NCBI GenBank assembly: GCA_900768915.1
Contig: CAAGEQ010000023.1
Coordinates: forward strand, 1-17,251
Reading direction: 5' to 3'
DNA length: 17,251 nt
Origin: Candidatus Gastranaerophilales bacterium
Lineage (GTDB): Bacteria; Cyanobacteriota; Vampirovibrionia; Gastranaerophilales; Gastranaerophilaceae
Both the position numbers and the translations under genes were made by a program. Shown here in pieces: positions 8,705-15,749 of the stretch; within the stretch, counting starts at the first letter, position 1; the number at the start of each line of letters is the position of its first letter. The notes under the pieces were generated by a model. That model worked only from the letters and a program-made list of their open reading frames with translations. It was not told the DNA's origin and did not search any database.

Positions 8705-9745
8705 TTATGTCCATTCACTAATTGATTTTTTAGAAATTCCATAAGGATGTCCGGTGCGTTTTGTTACATCACAATATTTACAAAACGCAGGTCTTATTGC
8801 TAAAAATTTCGCAATATCTTCAAATGATTTTGCTTTGTAAATATCAATGTAATCTTTTTCCGATATAGTCAAATTCTGATTAAAATATTTATTAAAATGT
8901 TCTGAATTTGGAATTATTGGACATGTGTATAATTTACCATCTCTCAATGCAATACATCTGTTAAAATGATAGCATTGAATAAAGTCATTTTTATTAACAC
9001 TACCATCTAACTTAAATGGGTGATGAACAGATACTTTTTCTTTCATGTCTGTTCCAAACATAAAAAAACGCTCATAAGCTATTTTTAACTCTTTTGCTTT
9101 TTTATCGATTGATTCATAGTCTATATTTATTGGATATGTAGTTATTAAAAGTTTGATATTATAATTTTTTAATGCCTTCCAAACCTCATCATTATTTTTT
9201 AACAAGATACCATTTGTAACCATATCAATAACAGTATTAGGAAAATACTTTCTGGATATTTCAAAAAATTTGGAAACTTCATTGTGTAACAATGGCTCTC
9301 CTCCAATTAATGATAAACCACCTAAAGTTCCGTTAGTTAATTTTGCTAGTCTAGAAATATCATTCTCAAAAACTTTTATATCTAAGAATCTCTTTTCTGC
9401 AATTGGTGAAAAATGGTCACAAAACTTGCAATTCAAATTACAATGATCTACAAGATTTACTTCGATTCTCATATCATCAGCCTTATGCGGAATTAATTTT
9501 GGAATTTGTTCGTATAAATCATTTGTAATAATATAATCTTGAAAATTTTTATCCAAACTTTTAAAAATATTCAAACAATTGCAATATTTTTGTTTATCAT
9601 TTTCTAGTTGCAATTTTTCTTGTTCTAATTTCTGAACGTATTGTTTATTTATGGTTTTTATTTTAAAGCCTAATATTGAAATTATTTTGTATTTTATATT
9701 AGGATTTTTGGTAATTGAAAACAATATTTGCATTAGTTTTTTCAT
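8705..9745 (-). CDS. Radical SAM enzyme of the glycan operon
   Basis: This 346-residue protein would bind a 4Fe-4S cluster and S-adenosylmethionine and carry out a radical reaction on an unknown substrate. The cluster motif CNLNCKFC supplies C102, C106 and C109. GGEP at 148-151 is the SAM-binding motif and MVTNGI (175-180) is a typical following strand. Further cysteines near the C-terminus (C258, C264, C275, C322, C325), with RDGKLYTCP and FCKYCD, look like the ligands of a SPASM/twitch-type extra cluster. The first 90 residues are not part of the barrel: a short hydrophobic ISILGFKIK element is followed by a Lys/Glu/Gln-rich coiled-coil-like stretch (about 35-55). GAGGAG four bases before the ATG supports the start. 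No peptide precursor gene is visible nearby, so modification of a sugar or of a protein in the glycan pathway is more likely than RiPP maturation. That is inference. Confidence 0.85.
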   Translation of the reverse strand: MKKLMQILFSITKNPNIKYKIISILGFKIKTINKQYVQKLEQEKLQLENDKQKYCNCLNIFKSLDKNFQDYIITNDLYEQIPKLIPHKADDMRIEVNLVDHCNLNCKFCDHFSPIAEKRFLDIKVFENDISRLAKLTNGTLGGLSLIGGEPLLHNEVSKFFEISRKYFPNTVIDMVTNGILLKNNDEVWKALKNYNIKLLITTYPINIDYESIDKKAKELKIAYERFFMFGTDMKEKVSVHHPFKLDGSVNKNDFIQCYHFNRCIALRDGKLYTCPIIPNSEHFNKYFNQNLTISEKDYIDIYKAKSFEDIAKFLAIRPAFCKYCDVTKRTGHPYGISKKSISEWT

Positions 9746-9755
9746 TTTTCTCCTC

Positions 9756-10841
9756 TTATTTGCTACTTTTTAAGTTTTGAATAATATTATTAATTATTTC
9801 TACATCATTATTAGAATATATATACTCTTTAGCAGTTGCATCCCCAAACATTTTTAAACTTGTAATTCTATACATATTTTCATCAAAAGATTTGTCTTTT
9901 TCATCCAAAAATGATCGTTTAAATTCTAACAATTGTACAAATTTTGATATTGTATTGAAAAACATTGATTGGGGATAAATTGCAAAAAGGTTTTTTATCT
10001 GCATTATTCCTAGGATATCATTGTAACCAGCTCTTAAGCCAATGACTCCCTTACAAATTTCACTTAAATATAAAGTTTCTATCATTGGTAAAAATATTGT
10101 TTTATAATTTTTTATTTTTTTTGAAGAATTAAAAATTATATCATATCCCTCTTTCTCTAATTGATTTGCCAAATTTATCCAAAAATTCATAGAAATGTTT
10201 TTTGATTTAAAAGAATTAGCTTGTGGTGCTAATATAATTGTATGTTCAGGTTTAATATGTTTTTTTTGAATATAATGTTGAACAGATACTTTTACTTCTT
10301 CAGAAAAGGTTGGTCTTTCTATGATAGCCCCATCACTTAAACCAAGCATATTGGAATATAGTTCTAAGAAATTTTTGGATTTGTAGTTTGGAGCATCTAC
10401 AAAAAGCCAATGGTTTATCTCATAATAAAAACCTTTTTTAATCTTTGTATGAGGATTTGTATTTATATATCCCAAAATTTTTTTATTTTGTATTATTACT
10501 TTATCTATTGATTTGAAAGATTTTGCTACTTTTGCTCTATTTTTATCTGAAACTAGTACGAGGACTTTACCTCCATTTTTATGTTTAAAACTTTTAATTA
10601 AAGAACAGGCAATAGCTAAATCCCCCCATGGAGAAAATAATGGGAATATCCAATAATCAGAATATTTTTTCTCTAAGTTTATAACTGCCATTCTTTCACA
10701 GTATTCACTCAAATATTTTCGATTTAAGTGCCTTTGTTTTTTATCAAAAGTAGTAACGTTTGATATTTTTATAATAATTTTTTTCATTAATGGGATTTTT
10801 AAAATATAAAAAAGAAAAATCTTGTATAGTTTATTTATCAT
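9756..10841 (-). CDS. GT9-like (heptosyltransferase-type) glycosyltransferase
   Basis: This 361-residue protein has the outline of a GT-B glycosyltransferase related to family 9 (LPS heptosyltransferases). A short hydrophobic/basic N-terminal stretch (about 5-27) may attach it to the membrane. SPWGDLAIACSLIKSF (70-85) matches the 'GD' donor-side loop and helix that open the GT9 fold. TIILAPQANS (201-210) begins the C-terminal Rossmann half, FWINLANQLEKEGYDIIF is the expected strand-helix-strand, and LRAGYND (269-275) sits where GT9 members carry the nucleotide-sugar-contacting loop. GGAGG seven bases before ATG 10841 is a strong start signal. The C-terminal half shares its motif order with the partial gene at 15746-17251, so the two are probably distant paralogues acting on the same glycan. 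Donor and acceptor cannot be read from the sequence. Confidence 0.65.
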   Translation of the reverse strand: MINKLYKIFLFYILKIPLMKKIIIKISNVTTFDKKQRHLNRKYLSEYCERMAVINLEKKYSDYWIFPLFSPWGDLAIACSLIKSFKHKNGGKVLVLVSDKNRAKVAKSFKSIDKVIIQNKKILGYINTNPHTKIKKGFYYEINHWLFVDAPNYKSKNFLELYSNMLGLSDGAIIERPTFSEEVKVSVQHYIQKKHIKPEHTIILAPQANSFKSKNISMNFWINLANQLEKEGYDIIFNSSKKIKNYKTIFLPMIETLYLSEICKGVIGLRAGYNDILGIMQIKNLFAIYPQSMFFNTISKFVQLLEFKRSFLDEKDKSFDENMYRITSLKMFGDATAKEYIYSNNDVEIINNIIQNLKSSK

Positions 10842-10901
10842 TGATAATCCTCCAGTATAAATTCGTAGATCTTAATTTCTATTCAAATAATTGGTTACAT
10901 T

Positions 10902-11561
10902 TTATAATTTATAAACATTATCATCTTCTGGCTTTTTAAAAAATAGCTTGTAAAAAACATAAGACAAAAATCCCAAAATCAATATAATAATTATTTTTCC
11001 TTGAATTGCATGACTAAGAATAAATTTTAATATTGGTAATCCCTTTATATAATCCCAAAACAAATTATGAGTTAATAAAGTAATCCAAACTGACAAAATA
11101 ACCCAGCTAGCACAAAAATTTATTTTACTGATTGACGGATGAAATTCTCGTCCTTTTTTATATAGTACAGTTCCGTATATATCACCTGATATTTCAGATT
11201 CTAAAAAATTAATATGATATTCCCAATTATTTTGCCAAAATTTTGAACTAATATTTGTTAAAACCCAAGCGAGAGAAAAAACACATCCTATTAAAATTAC
11301 AAGAAACAGAACTAAATTATGAAGAACAAAAAGATTTGAAGAATTTAACACGTGAAAATAAGCAATAAATATTGAAGTTATAAAAGCCCAATAATATGTA
11401 GCTCTTTTCCAATACATTGATATTTCAAAATCTCTTACGTTCCATGCAACTTCAAATGCGTTCTTTAACTTTTCACGATGAATCCGTTGAAACAATTCTC
11501 CTTCTTTTGCTGCAGTGTCAATATCTAAACCCGTTTCCTTTTTATACTCTTTTTTATCCAT
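10902..11561 (-). CDS. Four-helix membrane protein, RipA-like family, unknown function
   Basis: This 219-residue inner-membrane protein has a soluble, charged N-terminus (1-50) and four likely membrane helices (about 53-70, 80-102, 145-165 and 188-208). It ends in a basic tail. FEISMYWKRATYYWAFI at the entry to helix 1, KFWQNNWEYH after helix 2 and HPSISKIN before helix 3 are motifs I recall from a widespread family annotated as RipA-like octameric membrane proteins. The family is named after a Francisella protein needed for intracellular growth; its biochemical function is not established. The ATG overlaps the previous stop as TAATG, so translation is coupled to the gene at 11561-12262 and the two products may form one complex. 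Nothing in it suggests an enzyme of sugar metabolism, which makes its place in this operon puzzling. Confidence 0.75.
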   Translation of the reverse strand: MDKKEYKKETGLDIDTAAKEGELFQRIHREKLKNAFEVAWNVRDFEISMYWKRATYYWAFITSIFIAYFHVLNSSNLFVLHNLVLFLVILIGCVFSLAWVLTNISSKFWQNNWEYHINFLESEISGDIYGTVLYKKGREFHPSISKINFCASWVILSVWITLLTHNLFWDYIKGLPILKFILSHAIQGKIIIILILGFLSYVFYKLFFKKPEDDNVYKL

Positions 11562-12262
11562 TAATTTTTTCCCATAATTTGCTTCATGTATAAATGTTTA
11601 GTCATTATTATATTTTTTTCAACTTCATTAAAAAAATCCGAGTAAAAAATATTTACTTCATCGCAGATATTTCTTACTTGTAAGTGGAAATTATCTATAC
11701 AATCAAGTTGTTGAGATTGTTCTATTAAGTTTAATATCAAGTGAACATCTCGTTCCATTTTTGTTATATTACCCGTCAAAAGAGAAAAGTAATCTTTTTG
11801 CTTTTCATCACTACAATATTTTTCAAAAAATGGTTCATAAATGTATTGAAGAGATTGAAAATCCTTATAACAAAGTTTAACTATATTAAAATCAACATTC
11901 TTTTTAGCTAGAGCACAGTTATTTAATTCTTCAGAAATTTCTTTTATTTTCGCTGGGATAAAGTATCCAACATTTGTTGTTGGTTCCCAATAACCATAAG
12001 CTTTATATAAAACAGAAATAATAGATGTAAAAACCTCTAATAAATCTCTATATATAATAACTTTATTAATTTCCCAATGTTTAAAATTATAGTATGATGG
12101 TAAATCATAAATGAATAGAGCCCAAATTATTGAAAATATTATTTCTTTTTTAAAAAAAACAACTCCTAAACCATATCTTAAAAATAACAAAGCTACTAAA
12201 ATCCAAAGATATTTTTTATATGCATATTTTTTAAAATATTCAAAGAAAATTTTTATATCCAT
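11561..12262 (-). CDS. Hypothetical membrane protein with cytoplasmic helical domain
   Basis: I do not recognise this 233-residue protein. It opens with two membrane helices (about 18-37 and 39-53) in a short hairpin preceded by basic residues, so both ends are predicted inside. The remaining 175 residues look like a soluble helical bundle (for example 105-150 and 165-225), with no catalytic motif visible. AAAGGAG four bases before ATG 12262 overlaps the stop codon of the epimerase gene, and its own stop shares one base with the start of the RipA-like gene. This coupling on both sides suggests it belongs to the operon and works with the RipA-like protein. Base composition is as AT-rich as its neighbours or slightly more so. 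Confidence 0.7.
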   Translation of the reverse strand: MDIKIFFEYFKKYAYKKYLWILVALLFLRYGLGVVFFKKEIIFSIIWALFIYDLPSYYNFKHWEINKVIIYRDLLEVFTSIISVLYKAYGYWEPTTNVGYFIPAKIKEISEELNNCALAKKNVDFNIVKLCYKDFQSLQYIYEPFFEKYCSDEKQKDYFSLLTGNITKMERDVHLILNLIEQSQQLDCIDNFHLQVRNICDEVNIFYSDFFNEVEKNIIMTKHLYMKQIMGKN

Positions 12263-12271
12263 CGTTCTCCT

Positions 12272-12943
12272 TTAATGTTTTACATTTAACAAACTATTAT
12301 TTTTTATATTTGCAAGATTTAACTTATAATTACAATCCTTCTTAAACAATGTCGCAGTGCCAAGTACAAATCCTTTTACCCCTCGGCATTCCCATTGATT
12401 TATTCTGTCGATTGTTACAGCTCCGTCCATGTAGATTTCAAAATCGTGAACTCTTTTTAATTCTAATAATCGTTCAATTTTTCTATCTACATACGGCTGA
12501 TATTTTCTACCTGCGTGTCCAGGATTTACACCTAATACAAGAACCCTATCTACTGTATTCAGCAATTCTTCTATTGTAGCAATTGCTGTCCCTGGATTAA
12601 TTGCAATTCCCGCAATTGCTCCATGTTGGTGTATTTTTTCAATTGTGGTTGCAGGATCAGGATCAACTTCAGGATGAATATAGATAATGTCAATTCCCAA
12701 ATTGAACAAAATATCTAAATAGTTGTATGGTTTTCTTACCATCAAATGTGCCTCGACCTGTTTAGTTGTATTGTTTTTTATAAAAGCCATGTCTTGATAA
12801 CCCATTCCAAAGTTATCAACAAAACTTCCATCCATTATATCTATGTGAAAAATATCAATTCCTGCATCTTCAAGATTTTTCACCTCATCTTTCAAACAGG
12901 CATAATTTGCACACATCATTGAAGCTGATAATTCTATGCTCAA
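12272..12943 (-). CDS. Ribulose-phosphate 3-epimerase family enzyme
   Basis: This is a 223-residue TIM-barrel enzyme of the pentulose-phosphate 3-epimerase family, which interconverts epimers at C3 of ketose phosphates using a bound divalent metal. The metal and catalytic residues are present: LSAS near the start, H33 and D35 in HIDIMDG, H66 in AHLMV, and D173 in MDGAV. The phosphate-binding parts NPG (116-118), VNPGHAG (139-145) and VLGTATLF are also there. Length is normal for the family. Its position among sugar-nucleotide genes argues for a dedicated substrate (a pentulose or hexulose phosphate such as allulose-6-phosphate) rather than the housekeeping pentose-phosphate role, but the sequence does not decide this. 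The start is TTG 12943, seven bases after a G-rich ribosome binding site that directly follows the manA-type stop. Confidence 0.85.
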   Translation of the reverse strand: MSIELSASMMCANYACLKDEVKNLEDAGIDIFHIDIMDGSFVDNFGMGYQDMAFIKNNTTKQVEAHLMVRKPYNYLDILFNLGIDIIYIHPEVDPDPATTIEKIHQHGAIAGIAINPGTAIATIEELLNTVDRVLVLGVNPGHAGRKYQPYVDRKIERLLELKRVHDFEIYMDGAVTIDRINQWECRGVKGFVLGTATLFKKDCNYKLNLANIKNNSLLNVKH

Positions 12944-12950
12944 CTCACTA

Positions 12951-12957
12951 CCCCCTT
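12951..12957 (-). promoter_or_regulatory. Ribosome binding site for the TTG-started epimerase
   Basis: AAGGGGG overlaps the TAA stop of the upstream isomerase gene (12956-12958) and sits seven bases before TTG 12943. The spacing supports TTG as the true start and implies translational coupling of the two genes. Confidence 0.6.
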
Positions 12958-13843
12958 ACACCAACGGTCTTGCGACAATAAAGTCAGATTCGTTTAACTT
13001 CACAGTTTCATTCGGTTCTAAAACAATTGTTGTTCCATTTTGAACAACAAAACCTTCTACTTCAGATTTGCCACTCAAAACAGTTAAACATTCGATTGTA
13101 TTTGATTTATTTGTATATTCTTTTTGGTGGATAAAAAGATTTGTTGCATATAATCTTTCAACCTTTTCGCTATCATATTTTTGAGCAACAGATTTTTTAT
13201 CAACATGAATTGATTTTAAAGCATTTTCTGTTTGAAGAGGGCGTTTTTTACCATCTTTGTCAATTCTATCGAAATCATAAACTCTATAAGTTGCATTACA
13301 ATTTTCTTCAATCTCATAAACAAGACTTCCTGCTGCCATTGCGTGCATTGTTCCAGCTTCTATATAAACATAGCTTCCAACTTCAACATTCAAATAGTCA
13401 ATAATGTCATCATATTTGCCTTGTGCAACTTTTTCTCGCAATTCTTGAGAACTTTTAGCTTTGCAACCATCATATATTTTTGCACTATTTGGAACTTCTA
13501 AAAAATACCAAGATTCATTTTTCCCAAAATCAGCATTCTCCAGTTCTTTGGCAACCTCATCATCAGGGTGTACTTGCAAACTCAAATCATCCGTTGCATC
13601 AACCAAAGCCAACAAAAATGGTAATTCTTTATATTTTGCTAATCCAAATTTAGCTTTGTTATCATCAAAATATTTTCTGAACAGTTGCCCTTTATATTCT
13701 CCATTCAAAATTTCACTTTCCAGTTCCCCATTTGAAATAAGTGAATATAAATGCCCGATTTTTTTGTTATTAGTATTTGAATATGGAGTCAATCTATCTC
13801 CACCCCAAATTGTTTCATGAACCATTGTTTTAATAATTAACAT
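12956..13843 (-). CDS. manA: Class I mannose-6-phosphate isomerase
   Basis: This enzyme interconverts fructose-6-phosphate and mannose-6-phosphate in the cytoplasm using zinc, feeding mannose-type sugar nucleotides. At 295 residues it is the short Bacillus-like form. Visible signatures are IWGGDRL at 12-18, LSLQVHPDDE with zinc ligands Q90 and H92, NESWYFLE with E110, IEAGTMHAMAAG with H167, and YRVYDFDR with the substrate-site R187. One detail departs from the usual pattern: IGHLYSL (29-35) stands where many members have a Gly-Glu-x-Trp motif, so the substrate may not be exactly mannose-6-phosphate. AAGGAG five bases before ATG 13843 overlaps the stop of the phosphatase gene, indicating coupled translation. 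Its place in a glycan operon suggests a dedicated copy for this pathway. Confidence 0.88.
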   Translation of the reverse strand: MLIIKTMVHETIWGGDRLTPYSNTNNKKIGHLYSLISNGELESEILNGEYKGQLFRKYFDDNKAKFGLAKYKELPFLLALVDATDDLSLQVHPDDEVAKELENADFGKNESWYFLEVPNSAKIYDGCKAKSSQELREKVAQGKYDDIIDYLNVEVGSYVYIEAGTMHAMAAGSLVYEIEENCNATYRVYDFDRIDKDGKKRPLQTENALKSIHVDKKSVAQKYDSEKVERLYATNLFIHQKEYTNKSNTIECLTVLSGKSEVEGFVVQNGTTIVLEPNETVKLNESDFIVARPLV

Positions 13844-13852
13844 TGTTGCTCC

Positions 13853-14239
13853 TTATAAATTTTCATCAATTACTACATCTAAATACTCTAATCCTTGATT
13901 TCTGTTCGGAGTTATCGCATAAGCACATCTTAAACCTGATGGCTTATCATCATTTATTAAAATCCTTTCTCCCATTGGCATTTCAAAAAGAATTTCATTA
14001 AACTGGATACCGTTATCATTCAAGAATTTAACAGTTTTTTCTTTTGCTTCTTTTTCTCTTGCAGTGGTTATCAAAATGTAGTCATCTTTTGGGATAGATA
14101 GTAAAAATTCTTTAGCCCCAGGAAGAAATTTATCTTCACCTGTTTTATATGCATTATGTTCAACTAAAGTTCCATCAAAATCTAAAAACCAAGTATGTCC
14201 TAATGGCGATATTCTCAATTGTTGTTTTTCTTTAAGCAT
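13853..14239 (-). CDS. Small HAD-family sugar phosphatase
   Basis: This 128-residue phosphatase has the HAD fold without a cap domain. Motif I is LDFDGT (nucleophile D20, acid/base D22), motif II is ILITTARE (T58/T59) and motif IV is INDDKPSG (D97, D98, K99). The conserved MPMGERILINDDKPSG end recalls phosphatases found in capsule and surface-polysaccharide loci. The start is ATG 14239, with GAGGG six bases upstream overlapping the stop of the preceding gene. A longer reading from 14263 would run into the upstream gene without its own ribosome binding site. Between a kinase/nucleotidyltransferase and an isomerase, its likely task is to remove one phosphate from a sugar bisphosphate, as GmhB does in heptose synthesis. 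This is inference from context. Confidence 0.8.
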   Translation of the reverse strand: MLKEKQQLRISPLGHTWFLDFDGTLVEHNAYKTGEDKFLPGAKEFLLSIPKDDYILITTAREKEAKEKTVKFLNDNGIQFNEILFEMPMGERILINDDKPSGLRCAYAITPNRNQGLEYLDVVIDENL

Positions 14240-14245
14240 AAGATT

Positions 14246-14250
14246 CCCTC
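14246..14250 (-). promoter_or_regulatory. Ribosome binding site deciding the HAD phosphatase start
   Basis: GAGGG, six bases before ATG 14239, shares a base with the TAG stop (14252-14250) of the upstream fusion gene. It favours the start at 14239 over the upstream in-frame start at 14263. Confidence 0.6.
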
Positions 14251-15749
14251 TATATAAATTCACTTACTAAGTACATACCGTTATAAAATGCCAAACACAT
14301 TGAGTCATAATCTTCCCAACAGTGGCTTGCTAGAGAAAGCCAAATAATAGCGTGTATAAATTGAATATCTCTAACTTTACAATTTTTCATATTTGATAAA
14401 ACTTTTTCAGTTAAATCTTCCCAGCCATTTGATTTGATTTCAAATAGAACATCGTGGTCTGAAATTTTTAATCTAAAATCTTTAACATTAAATCTGTCGA
14501 AATTCCCACACATTGAGTAATACAATTTTGCCCAGTCATATCGAATATCGCCGAGAACAACTTGTTTGCCAAAATATCCTCTTGCGTCAATAAAATAAAT
14601 GTTATTGTTTTTGTCAACCATTGTATTAGTCAAAGTACAATCACCATGGATAGGACAAAATATCGTATCTAGCAATTTTTCTTCTACTGCTTCTTTAAAC
14701 TGTTTTTGGAATACAATAGGATTTTTGCAAGTTTTACCATTAATTGTAATATATTCTCTATCAGCAAAAGGAATTGCAGATTTAATACTATTCAATCTAT
14801 CAATTGTTTTGGTATAGTATTCTTTTATTAAATCTTCTTTATCTGCGGGTTTGGTTTCAAACTCATGCATTTTATTTACAGAATTTATCAAATTATCTGT
14901 AATTTTAGCTTTTTGTTCATCTGTTAAATCAGCTTGGAAAATGTTTGTACCATCTATTTTCTCCATTGTAAGAGGTTCATAAGAATAGATTTTAGGAATA
15001 GAAGTAAAACCATATTCCACCATTTTTTTGTACCAAACAATTTCTCTGTCGATTAATTTTTTTCCTTCTTCTGTTAAACCTGTTTTTATTACTTTATTTT
15101 CAGTAAATTCCATTTTGTTATAAGGACGGCAACGATTTTGAGTGTCTTTCAAATTTTCAATAGCTTCAAGAGTTCCTACTTCAGGGCAAGCCAGCATTTT
15201 CATTTCTTTTAAAGGAATATTACTCTCCTTCAACCAAGTTGTAAAAGAACCTGATGTCGGAATATCTTTAAATGCAGATTTGTTTTCAAATAAAAAACAA
15301 CCAGCTACACCAAATTTATCAGAAGCAACTTTATCCAATTTGCCATCAATAAAACTCCAAGAACAAGTTTGTCCTTCTAAAATTCCAACATAATTACCTG
15401 CTGGTAATTCTTCTGGTCTAAATTCTTCTGATAAAATCAAATCAGACCAAATTAACATAAATTTTTCGTTATCAGAAATAAATTCAAGAGCTTGTTTTAT
15501 TCCACAAATGTTTCCAGTTCCAGTTGCTCGAACGATTTTATAATTTACATCTTTTGCAAATGTTGCAAGATATTTTTCTAAAACATCATACTTATAATCA
15601 CCAATTACAACAAATTCAGCATCTTTATACTTATTAAAAAGATGAAATATCATCGGTCTGTTATGTACAGGCACCAAACATTTTGGTCTATTGAAAGTTA
15701 AGTGTTCTAATCTTGTCCCTTTACCACCAGCTTGGATTATAATTTTCAC
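14250..15749 (-). CDS. Sugar-phosphate nucleotidyltransferase fused to APH-type kinase
   Basis: This 499-residue protein joins two enzymes. Residues 1 to about 200 form a GT-A-type nucleotidyltransferase: IIIQAGGKGTRL (3-14) binds the NTP, RPKCLVPV (21-28) gives the conserved lysine K23, and WSDL (D103) supplies the metal-binding Asp. Residues about 215-499 resemble aminoglycoside phosphotransferase/choline-kinase-like enzymes, with HGDCTLTN (catalytic D370, N375) and IDARG (metal-binding D388). The protein could therefore phosphorylate a sugar or small alcohol and then couple it to a nucleotide, like the MurU/AmgK or HddC/HddA pairs, here in one chain. The start is GTG 15749, which overlaps the upstream TGA as GTGA and has AAGGAG eight bases before it. 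An in-frame GTG at 15758 overlaps that ribosome site and is less likely. The nucleotide and the sugar remain unknown. Confidence 0.85.
   Translation of the reverse strand: MKIIIQAGGKGTRLEHLTFNRPKCLVPVHNRPMIFHLFNKYKDAEFVVIGDYKYDVLEKYLATFAKDVNYKIVRATGTGNICGIKQALEFISDNEKFMLIWSDLILSEEFRPEELPAGNYVGILEGQTCSWSFIDGKLDKVASDKFGVAGCFLFENKSAFKDIPTSGSFTTWLKESNIPLKEMKMLACPEVGTLEAIENLKDTQNRCRPYNKMEFTENKVIKTGLTEEGKKLIDREIVWYKKMVEYGFTSIPKIYSYEPLTMEKIDGTNIFQADLTDEQKAKITDNLINSVNKMHEFETKPADKEDLIKEYYTKTIDRLNSIKSAIPFADREYITINGKTCKNPIVFQKQFKEAVEEKLLDTIFCPIHGDCTLTNTMVDKNNNIYFIDARGYFGKQVVLGDIRYDWAKLYYSMCGNFDRFNVKDFRLKISDHDVLFEIKSNGWEDLTEKVLSNMKNCKVRDIQFIHAIIWLSLASHCWEDYDSMCLAFYNGMYLVSEFI

Noticed and set aside
13141..13820. 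Plus-strand open frames within 13141-13820
   Set aside because: They lie opposite the isomerase gene, whose motifs are clear. Their translations are Phe/Ile/Cys-rich without known motifs, as expected of antisense shadows.
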